In this document: positions 1-5,774 of the stretch, in pieces | Layout of the letters: every line of letters begins with the position of its first letter | Position numbering within the stretch: the stretch's first letter is position 1 | Assembly (NCBI GenBank): GCA_964459065.1 | Contig: CAYWMN010000137.1 | Coordinates: 1 to 9,532 of the forward strand | Source: JAMCXS01 sp964459065 | GTDB lineage: Bacteria; Acidobacteriota; Terriglobia; UBA7540 | Reading direction: 5' to 3' | Length of the DNA stretch: 9,532 bases | The notes under the pieces: model-generated | Databases searched by the model: none | What the model was told of the DNA's origin: nothing | Seen by the model: the letters and a program-made list of their open reading frames with translations, nothing else | Made by a program: the position numbers and the translations under genes

Positions 1-118
1 TGAAGCATTCCTTGTGCTTGATCTCCATGGAATCGAAGACGCAGCCGTCCGAATCAATCCCCACAAAGAATTCGTGTTGCGGTTTGAACGCCACCAGTTG
101 GTCTTTTGAAAAGGGCAT
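1..118 (-). CDS. HAD-superfamily phosphatase/hydrolase, N-terminal 39 codons (runs off the window)
   Basis: This is the beginning of a minus-strand gene whose remainder lies beyond the left edge. The ATG is at 118-116, preceded by AAGGAA (complement 127-132) nine bases away, so the start is well supported. The visible 39 residues run from MPFSKDQLVAF to HKECF. Residues 19-30 read VGIDSDGCVFDS, the HAD motif I (DxDG): Asp22 would be the phosphorylated nucleophile and Asp24 the general acid/base, both seen in the sequence. Family knowledge says such proteins remove phosphate from small metabolites such as sugar phosphates. The substrate cannot be read from 39 residues, and the cap domain and motifs II-IV are outside the window. 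The gene lies 157 bases downstream of the PQQ dehydrogenase gene on the same strand, so co-transcription is possible but not shown. Confident of the superfamily, not of the function. Confidence 0.75.
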   Translation of the reverse strand, partial: MPFSKDQLVAFKPQHEFFVGIDSDGCVFDSMEIKHKECF

Positions 119-275
119 CGTTTTCTTTCCTTATCTGTGATGTGCCAAAACCTGCATCTTAACGCAGTCTCGGCGTGAGGGGAAGAAGCCAATCTACTCG
201 CAGCCCGGTGGGGGCGCGGCCGACCCGCCTTTTTCCCTTTGCCGCCTGCGAAGGACCTGCAACTCCAGAAGTCTG

Positions 276-1472
276 TTATGGGGTTTTTGAGACCCGCCAG
301 ATGACCCCGCCGCCATCGTCAGAAACCAGCAGGGAACCGTCTTGCGCCACCGCAACGCCCACCGGGCGGCCATTTACCACCCTCGAGTGAGGATTGGGAT
401 CAAACCCGGTGAGGAAAGCGACAGGGCCGCCGCTCGGCCGGCCGTCGCGAAAAGGAACAAACACGACTTCATAACCCGAAAGAATGCTGCGATTCCAGGA
501 GCCGTGTTCGGCAACGAAAGCTCCGCCGCGGTATCGGTCTGGAAACTGCCGGCCCTCATAGAAAACGGATTCCAGCGGCGCCACGTGAGGGCCGAGCAGA
601 ACGTCCGGGACAATGGCTTTGGCCACCAGGTCCGGGCGCTGCGGCTTGACCCGAGGGTCCAGGTGCTTGCCGATGTAGCTGTAGGGCCATCCGTAGAAGC
701 CACCCTGCTCGACGTGAGTGAAGTAGCCGGGAGGCACGTTATCACCCAGCATGTCGCGCTCATTCACGTCCGCCCACAATTGGCCGGTGTCGGGATTCAC
801 GGCCAGGCCGACGGCGTTGCGCAGGCCGCTCGCGTAGATCGAGGCGTTCGAGCCCGCCGGGTCCGCAACCGTGACCGCCGCCCGGCGGGAATCGGATTCC
901 ACGCAGACGTTGCAGTCCGAGCCCGCGGAAACAAACATCCGGCGCCCATCCCGGGAGAACACCACGGTTCGCGTCCAGTGCATGCCGCTCGCCGGCAGAT
1001 CCAGGATGTGCTGGCGATTGCCGAGCCGCCGGGAGGTTTTCGGATCATAACGGAACCGGACCACTTCATCGGTGTCGGCGATGTAGACGTAATCGCCGTG
1101 AAAGGCGATGCCGAAGGGCCGCCTGAGATTGCGGGCAAAGACGGTTCGCCGGTCCGAGGCTCGGCCGTGCCCGGGATCGTGCAGCACAATGACTTCACCC
1201 GTCCGGGAATCGGCCAGGAAGACGTCGCCATCCGGAGCCACCGCCAGGTAGCGGGGCTGCTCAAATCCCCTGGCAAAAACCGACACGTGGAACCCTTGGG
1301 GCGCCCGGGGCTTGAATCCCGGGACGGGCCTTACCCTGGAAGGGTTGGCAACGATGGGTTTGATGAACGGACGCGGCAGCGCGGGCGCCTGCCCGTTCGT
1401 GACCTGGGCAAAAGCACATGGCGCCGCCAGAAGCATTGTCAGGCAAAAGGCCCCGATCTTGGCTATCCTCAC
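276..1472 (-). CDS. Secreted PQQ-dependent sugar dehydrogenase, sorbosone dehydrogenase family
   Basis: A 398-residue six-bladed beta-propeller enzyme expected to oxidise a sugar or sugar alcohol-derived aldehyde in the periplasm, passing electrons from bound PQQ to the respiratory chain. Residues 1-22 form a signal peptide (basic MRIAKIG, hydrophobic core, cleavage after AFA before Gln23); Cys19 does not fit a lipobox. Family landmarks seen: GMHWTRTVVF at 163-172 (His165 aligns with the catalytic base of soluble glucose dehydrogenase), GLRN at 216-219 (Arg/Asn that contact PQQ in relatives), AEHGSWNRS at 321-329, and VSDDGGGVIWRV near the end. A CNVC pair at 187-190 may form a disulphide. 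The start is GTG at 1472, with AAGGAGG four bases upstream; no other start fits that site. No pqq biosynthesis gene is in the window. The exact substrate is unknown; 'sorbosone dehydrogenase' is a family label only. Confidence 0.85.
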   Translation of the reverse strand: MRIAKIGAFCLTMLLAAPCAFAQVTNGQAPALPRPFIKPIVANPSRVRPVPGFKPRAPQGFHVSVFARGFEQPRYLAVAPDGDVFLADSRTGEVIVLHDPGHGRASDRRTVFARNLRRPFGIAFHGDYVYIADTDEVVRFRYDPKTSRRLGNRQHILDLPASGMHWTRTVVFSRDGRRMFVSAGSDCNVCVESDSRRAAVTVADPAGSNASIYASGLRNAVGLAVNPDTGQLWADVNERDMLGDNVPPGYFTHVEQGGFYGWPYSYIGKHLDPRVKPQRPDLVAKAIVPDVLLGPHVAPLESVFYEGRQFPDRYRGGAFVAEHGSWNRSILSGYEVVFVPFRDGRPSGGPVAFLTGFDPNPHSRVVNGRPVGVAVAQDGSLLVSDDGGGVIWRVSKTP

Positions 1473-1476
1473 ACGT

Positions 1477-1483
1477 CCTCCTT
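1477..1483 (-). promoter_or_regulatory. Shine-Dalgarno AAGGAGG that fixes the GTG start of the PQQ dehydrogenase
   Basis: On the minus strand AAGGAGG is followed by ACGT and then GTG at 1472-1470. The spacing is short (four bases), but this is the only start codon near it that opens the signal-peptide reading frame, and the overlapping GTG at 1474 runs straight into TGA. Confidence 0.6.
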
Positions 1484-1753
1484 CTGGGTTAGGATTTCTC
1501 GCCCTCCCGGCTATGATAAACCGAAGTTCTCCTGAAAAGCACGACGAGGGCTTCCGAAACTACCCATGGCCGCGAGTTTCCCGCCTTTTGCCGATTTAAT
1601 TCAAGCCCTGCTCTGGGTTAACCCCAACCTAACTTAGACTCATGGGCGACTGCAAGGTTCGATGGGACGGGGCCTGGAGCCAGCCTCGCGGCGCGGGATC
1701 AGCCGGCACGAAGGGGATCGGACAACATTTTTCAAGCTATAAGAATGAATGAC

Positions 1754-1783
1754 GTGACCGGGGGTTTGAGAATCGGTTAGAAT
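1754..1783 (+). promoter_or_regulatory. Candidate sigma-70-type promoter for the treS operon
   Basis: A TAGAAT -10 (1778-1783, five of six consensus bases) lies 18 bases after GTGACC (1754-1759, four of six bases of TTGACA). Transcription would begin near 1790, giving a leader of about 110 bases. TATAAG at 1738-1743 is an alternative -10 but lacks a well-placed -35. This is pattern matching only. Confidence 0.3.
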
Positions 1784-1888
1784 CTAGGTTGGCCGCTTGA
1801 TCGGCCGGGAATCCTTCCTTCAGTAGCTGCGTCTGTCGTTTTCGGCGCGGGCGGCGCACCGTGCGGCGGGTGCAAGCGTACTCATGAC

Positions 1889-1894
1889 AGGTGA
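1889..1894 (+). promoter_or_regulatory. Shine-Dalgarno AGGTGA that favours the GTG start of treS at 1900
   Basis: AGGTGA pairs fully with the 16S rRNA tail and ends five bases before GTG at 1900. It overlaps the other possible GTG (1891) and is 14 bases from the ATG at 1909, so 1900 is the best spaced. The same AGGTGA element is used for the channel-like gene at 4885. Confidence 0.5.
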
Positions 1895-1899
1895 GGCCA

Positions 1900-3555
1900 G
1901 TGGCACCGATGCAGAATCGTCCAGATACGCTTCAAACCTGGTACAAGGACGCGATCATCTACCAGTTGCATGTGCGCGCCTACAACGACAGCTCCGGCGA
2001 CGGTGTCGGAGACTTTCGCGGGCTCACGCAGAAGCTCGATTACATCCGGGAACTGGGAGCCACGGCGATCTGGCTGCTCCCCTTTTATCCTTCTCCCCTC
2101 AAAGACGATGGTTACGACATTTCGGGCTATCTGAGCGTGCATCCAAACTATGGAGCGCTGGAGGATTTTCAGCAGTTTCTTGAAGAGGCTCACCGGCGCG
2201 AGATGCGGGTGATCACGGAGTTGGTGTTGAACCATACCTCGGATCAGCATCCGTGGTTTCAGGAAGCGCGCAGTTCCACCGACAATCCCCGCCGGAACTG
2301 GTACGTCTGGAGCGACACCGATGACCGTTACCGCGACGCGCGCGTCATTTTTGTCGATACGGAGCTGTCCAACTGGGCCTGGGACCCGGTTTCCAAGTCC
2401 TATTACTGGCACCGGTTCTTCAGCCACCAGCCGGATTTGAACTACGACAATCCGGAGGTTCGAGAGGAAGTCTGGAACGTGATGAAATTCTGGCTGGAGA
2501 TGGGCGTTGACGGCTTCCGGCTGGACGCGGTTCCCTATCTGGTGGAGCGGGAAGGGACGTCGTGTGAGAATCTGCCCGAAACTCACGCGGTGCTGAAGGA
2601 GTTGCGGCGGCGGGTTGATGAGAGTTTTCCCAACCGGATGCTGCTGGCCGAGGCCAACCAATGGCCGGCCGATCTCACTCCATATTTTGCCGACGGCGAT
2701 GAGTTCCACATGGCCTTTCACTTCCCCCTGATGCCCAGAATGTTCATGGCCATCAAATTGGAGGACCGCAAGCCGATCATCGAAATTCAAGGGCAGACTC
2801 CCGCAATCCCCGACGGCTGCCAGTGGGGTATTTTTCTCCGCAACCATGATGAGCTGACGCTCGAAATGGTCACGGACGAAGAGCGCGATTACATGTACGA
2901 CGAATACGCGAAAAACAAGACCGCCAAGCTCAACGTGGGAATCCGCCGGCGCCTGGCTCCCCTGCTGGACAATGACCGCCGGCGGGTTGAGCTGATGACG
3001 GGAATGCTGATGTCCCTGCCCGGCACGCCCATCATCTATTATGGCGACGAAATCGGCATGGGGGATAACATCTATCTGGGAGACCGGAACGGCGTCCGAA
3101 CTCCCATGCAGTGGAGCGGAGGGTGGAACGGCGGCTTTTCCACCTGCGACCCTGAACTGCTTTTTTCTCCGGTGATTTCAAATCCCGTGTACGGCTATCA
3201 GGCCGTCAACGTCCTTTCGCAGCAACGGTCCGAGCATTCCCTGCTGTCTTGGATGCAGCGGCTGGTCCGTTTGCGAAAGTCGACCCCGGTTTTTGGGCGG
3301 GGAACCATCGAATTCCTGGAACCCGCCAATCACCGGGTGCTTGCTTATATCCGCGAGTATGAAAACAACCGGGTTCTGGTGGTGAACAATCTGTCCAGCA
3401 CCGCCCAGGCGGCGGAGCTCGATCTTCGTTCCTGGCAGGGATTTATTCCGATCGAAATGTTTGGAGGAAATCCTTTCCCCCGCATCGGTGAATTCCCTTA
3501 TCTTTTGACTTTAGGTCCCTATCAGTTTTACTGGTTCCGGCTGCGCCGTTTCTAA
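1900..3555 (+). CDS. treS: Trehalose synthase (maltose alpha-D-glucosyltransferase), GH13
   Basis: Cytoplasmic enzyme that interconverts maltose and trehalose by intramolecular transglucosylation, linking glycogen/maltose metabolism to the stress solute trehalose. Numbered from GTG 1900 (551 residues), the TIM barrel opens with WYKDAIIYQLHVRAY (14-28), then GH13 region I VLNHTSDQHPWF (109-120), region II GFRLDAVPYL with nucleophile Asp209, region III LLAEANQW with acid/base Glu251, and region IV RNHDE with Asp317. The tract around GDRNGVRTPMQW (394-405) is characteristic of TreS rather than general amylases. A beta domain ends the protein at FYWFRLRRF. There is no fused maltokinase, which some TreS proteins carry. 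Alternative starts are GTG 1891 and ATG 1909; the difference lies ahead of the conserved domain. The glycosyltransferase gene begins 49 bases downstream. Function is confident; the net direction in the cell cannot be told from sequence. Confidence 0.92.
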   Translation: MAPMQNRPDTLQTWYKDAIIYQLHVRAYNDSSGDGVGDFRGLTQKLDYIRELGATAIWLLPFYPSPLKDDGYDISGYLSVHPNYGALEDFQQFLEEAHRREMRVITELVLNHTSDQHPWFQEARSSTDNPRRNWYVWSDTDDRYRDARVIFVDTELSNWAWDPVSKSYYWHRFFSHQPDLNYDNPEVREEVWNVMKFWLEMGVDGFRLDAVPYLVEREGTSCENLPETHAVLKELRRRVDESFPNRMLLAEANQWPADLTPYFADGDEFHMAFHFPLMPRMFMAIKLEDRKPIIEIQGQTPAIPDGCQWGIFLRNHDELTLEMVTDEERDYMYDEYAKNKTAKLNVGIRRRLAPLLDNDRRRVELMTGMLMSLPGTPIIYYGDEIGMGDNIYLGDRNGVRTPMQWSGGWNGGFSTCDPELLFSPVISNPVYGYQAVNVLSQQRSEHSLLSWMQRLVRLRKSTPVFGRGTIEFLEPANHRVLAYIREYENNRVLVVNNLSSTAQAAELDLRSWQGFIPIEMFGGNPFPRIGEFPYLLTLGPYQFYWFRLRRF

Positions 3556-3592
3556 GGTCCTGCAGGGAAGGGCCGCCGCCGGCAAGCTTTCC

Positions 3593-3597
3593 GGAGG
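3593..3597 (+). promoter_or_regulatory. Shine-Dalgarno GGAGG that fixes a TTG start for the glycosyltransferase
   Basis: GGAGG is seven bases before TTG at 3605, ideal spacing. The reading frame has no ATG until codon 175, after the conserved nucleotide-binding region, so the rare TTG start is well supported. Confidence 0.75.
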
Positions 3598-3604
3598 AAG
3601 GACA

Positions 3605-4876
3605 TTGGCTGAGGAAAGTTTCCTCTCAGATGATTTTATACGGCAGCTCACGGCGGTGGGTGAAGTCGACATCCTCGTGGGCATCCCAACTTTCAATAAT
3701 TCCACCACCATTGAGCAGGTTGTCAATGCGGTGCAAGTTGGTCTGGTGAAGTATTTTCCGCGCGAACGCACCGCTCTGATTAATCCCGATGGAGGATCGA
3801 ACGACGGCACTCCGGAGATTGTGAAAAACGCCGCCATTCGGGATTTCCGCAGCCTGCTTTCGTCGACGCCGCTCCGCACGACTCACCGGATTACCACGCC
3901 CTACCGTTTGAACGGGCGATTGGGCGGAGCGTACCGCATCATCCTGGCCGCCGCCGACCTTCTGCGCGCGAAGGCGTGCGCGATCATCTCGCCGGATCTG
4001 GAAAGCATCACCCCGGAATGGATTGAGGGATTGGTCCGGCCCATCTATCGGGAAAAGTTGGATCTGGTAACGCCCATTTACCATCGGCACAAATTCGACG
4101 GCCTGCTGATCAAGAATATTGTGGCTCCCATGATCCGGGCTCTTTACGGAGTCCGAATCCGCGAGCCCGTTGCCAGCGAATTTGGTTTTTCAGGGCCGTT
4201 GGCCTGCCACTATCTCGAACAAGACATCTGGCGGGACGGAGGGGTGGCGGCCGGTACGGAAGTCTGGATGACGACCACGGCGGTGGTGGATGGGTTCAAA
4301 CTGTGCCAGTCATTTCTCGGACCCAATTTACACGCGTCAAGAAGCTCCGCGCAGGATATCGTCGGGGCCATCCAGCACGTTGTCGGAGCCCTGTTCCGCT
4401 GCATGGAAATCCAGGAATCTTACTGGCTGGACGGCGCCGAAGCGCGCTCGGTTCCGGTTTTCGGTTTTGAATACAGCTCCGGACTCGAGCCCCGGCGGCT
4501 GAACAGAAAGAAGATGTTTTTGATGTTCCAAAACGGCGTGGATCAACTGGCGCCTGTTTTGGAGTCCATCCTTTCACCGGGGACGCTGAAGGATATCCAA
4601 AACATCTCGCGAGGAGACGGGAGGGCATTCAGCTTTCCGGAAGAGTTGTGGGTGAAGATCATCTATGAGTTTGCCGCTTCCTATCACCGCACGGTTATCA
4701 ATCGGGATCACCTTCTTCAGGCGTTGACTCCTCTTTACCGCGGGAAAATCTGCTCCGTGCTCCTGGAGCAACAGCGGGCTGACGCGGAAGAGATCGAGGA
4801 AAAACTCGAGAACTTGTGTCAGCATTATGAAAAGCTTAAGCCCCGCCTGGCGGAGAGGTGGATTCAGAAAGCATGA
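3605..4876 (+). CDS. GT-A glycosyltransferase related to glucosylglycerate / glucosyl-3-phosphoglycerate synthases
   Basis: A 423-residue soluble glycosyltransferase, probably making a glycoside from a nucleotide-sugar in the cytoplasm. Seen: a GT2-like entry DILVGIPTFNNSTTIEQVV (22-40), INPDGGSNDGT (59-69, nucleotide-binding equivalent of DDGSxDGT), SPDLESITPEWI (129-140, the DxD region), EFGFSGPL (192-199), GTEVWMTTTA (217-226) and FLGPNLH (237-243). The last two match the conserved Glu and the metal-binding His of GpgS-type (GT81) enzymes, as I recall that family. The DxD region reads S-P-D, so the first Asp is missing while Asp131 remains. The C-terminal helical part has AASYHRTVINRDHLL (357-371), then a charged, probably coiled stretch (390-412). 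No membrane segment is seen. The TTG start is well supported. It lies between treS and a TM-helix membrane protein, which favours compatible-solute synthesis, but donor and acceptor are inferred. A polysaccharide or lipid glycosyltransferase remains possible. Confidence 0.7.
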   Translation: MAEESFLSDDFIRQLTAVGEVDILVGIPTFNNSTTIEQVVNAVQVGLVKYFPRERTALINPDGGSNDGTPEIVKNAAIRDFRSLLSSTPLRTTHRITTPYRLNGRLGGAYRIILAAADLLRAKACAIISPDLESITPEWIEGLVRPIYREKLDLVTPIYHRHKFDGLLIKNIVAPMIRALYGVRIREPVASEFGFSGPLACHYLEQDIWRDGGVAAGTEVWMTTTAVVDGFKLCQSFLGPNLHASRSSAQDIVGAIQHVVGALFRCMEIQESYWLDGAEARSVPVFGFEYSSGLEPRRLNRKKMFLMFQNGVDQLAPVLESILSPGTLKDIQNISRGDGRAFSFPEELWVKIIYEFAASYHRTVINRDHLLQALTPLYRGKICSVLLEQQRADAEEIEEKLENLCQHYEKLKPRLAERWIQKA

Positions 4877-4884
4877 GGTGAGAT

Positions 4885-5595
4885 ATGGGAAACCTTGTCT
4901 TGGATACACTGAGTCATACCTTTACGGGCTTCTTCGGATTGCTGGTGACGTTTTTGCCGCGCCTGTTGTCCATGCTGGTGATGATCGCCGTGGGCTTTGT
5001 TGTGGCGATCGTCTTCAGGGGGTTGGTCTGCAGAATCTTTGCCATCAAGAGGTTTCGGAAATACTACGATTCCGCCGGCCTTACCCAGATGATGCGCAAA
5101 TCCGCCTTGCCGCCCCCCGACGTTTTCCTGGGAAGGTTGGTTTTCTGGGTGATCTGGCTGATATTTATCGTGTTGGGGATCAACGCGCTCGAAATCGCCG
5201 CTTTGCAGGACCAGATCTCCAGGTTCTTCCTGTTTTTGCCCCAGATCTTCGTGGCCCTGGTGGTTCTGTTCGTGGGGTTACTGATCGCCAACTTCTTTTC
5301 CCGCGCCACGTTGCTGGCGGCGACCAACGCCAATTATCCTTCCGCGCAGTTGCTGGCCAGCGTGGTTCGCCTGCTGATCGTCATTATCGCCATCACGATG
5401 GCGCTGGAACAAATCGGGCTGGGGCGCCACGTGGTCTTGATTGCGTTTTCCATCGCCTTCGGGGCGTTGATGCTGGGAGTGGCGATTGCCTTTGGCTTGG
5501 GAGGGCGCGACGTCGCGCGGCGAGTGCTGGAGAAGCGCTTCCTTGAGCAGGATGAAGAGGAAAGGGAAAAAGAGGAGGAGATTTCACCGCTGTGA
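4885..5595 (+). CDS. Small MscS-like membrane protein made of duplicated conserved TM-helix units, without the MscS cytoplasmic domain
   Basis: A 236-residue inner-membrane protein with five likely membrane segments near residues 20-45, 83-101, 114-137, 155-175 and 183-205. FLPRLLSMLVMIAVG (23-37) and FLPQIFVALVVLFVG (117-131) are clear copies of one another, each followed by a second helix (81-104; 152-179), so the protein is a two-unit repeat of the kind found in the conserved TM-helix family linked to mechanosensitive channels. The last helix and IAFGLGGRDVARRVLEKRF (201-219) resemble the pore helix and following linker of MscS, but the chain stops after an acidic tail (220-232, mostly Glu) instead of continuing into the beta domain. 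ATG 4885 follows AGGTGA (4876-4881), which overlaps the stop of the previous gene, so translational coupling is likely. Probable role: membrane-tension or osmotic response next to solute synthesis. Channel activity is inferred, not shown. Confidence 0.75.
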   Translation: MGNLVLDTLSHTFTGFFGLLVTFLPRLLSMLVMIAVGFVVAIVFRGLVCRIFAIKRFRKYYDSAGLTQMMRKSALPPPDVFLGRLVFWVIWLIFIVLGINALEIAALQDQISRFFLFLPQIFVALVVLFVGLLIANFFSRATLLAATNANYPSAQLLASVVRLLIVIIAITMALEQIGLGRHVVLIAFSIAFGALMLGVAIAFGLGGRDVARRVLEKRFLEQDEEEREKEEEISPL

Positions 5596-5719
5596 AACGC
5601 GGAAGGCTTGTTCGCCTTGCCCGTCTGTTGATTGACAGCGAGCGCCGCAATTTCTGGCTCTTTCATCGCTGTTGATAAACAACGCTCCGGGGGCCCCCAT
5701 CCGCTCCGCTGCTCTTACC

Positions 5720-5747
5720 CTGGCACGCTCGGAGAACCTGTTATAAT
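5720..5747 (+). promoter_or_regulatory. Sigma-70-type promoter for the Hsp70-family gene
   Basis: A perfect TATAAT (5742-5747) lies 16 bases after CTGGCA (5720-5725, four of six bases of TTGACA). Transcription would start near 5754, giving only about 20 bases of leader before the ATG at 5775. No heat-shock CIRCE-type inverted repeat was seen in the 179-base gap. Confidence 0.55.
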
Positions 5748-5774
5748 AAACGCGCCCAAGCGCCAAACCAGCTT

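Larger units (their letters stand above)
1473..1899. other. 427-base divergent intergenic region; no gene seen, promoters for both flanking genes expected
   Basis: No reading frame here looks like protein. For the leftward gene, TATCAT on the minus strand (complement 1513-1518) is a possible -10 about 40 bases before the GTG, but no good -35 is visible. For the rightward operon the best candidate is at 1754-1783. Two small hairpins could form in the rightward leader: GGCCG/CGGCC with a six-base loop (1791-1806) and GCACC/GGTGC with an eight-base loop (1856-1873), the second just before the treS Shine-Dalgarno. A perfect GGGTTAACCC palindrome lies at 1615-1624. None of these matches a riboswitch or operator I recognise. 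Confidence 0.5.

Noticed and set aside
342..1535. Long open frame on the plus strand, opposite the PQQ dehydrogenase
   Set aside because: Its translation has no recognisable domain, is rich in Arg/Val/Gly/His as expected for the complement of a GC-rich gene, and the minus-strand frame has clear family motifs and a signal peptide.
1615..1624. Perfect palindrome GGGTTAACCC in the divergent region as a possible operator
   Set aside because: A 10-base perfect palindrome is expected by chance about once in a thousand positions, no second copy was seen, and it is far from the candidate promoters.
1882..2847. 321-codon open frame on the minus strand, opposite treS
   Set aside because: No motif is seen and it lies wholly within the well-supported treS coding region and its start; it is a mirror of GC-biased third positions.
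4827..5546. 239-codon plus-strand frame overlapping the TM-helix gene
   Set aside because: It is shifted relative to the real membrane-protein frame, is rich in Arg and Gly, has no motifs, and overlaps the end of the glycosyltransferase gene.
5603..5618. AAGGC/GCCTT hairpin after the TM-helix gene as a rho-independent terminator
   Set aside because: The stem is only five base pairs and there is no run of T after it.
5689..5698. GGGGGCCCCC palindrome before the Hsp70 promoter
   Set aside because: It is low complexity with no loop, so it cannot fold as a useful hairpin, and there is no repeat copy to suggest a binding site.
5721..5740. TGGCACG as half of a sigma-54 promoter
   Set aside because: The -12 half (TTGC) is missing at the required spacing; the TATAAT arrangement fits better.
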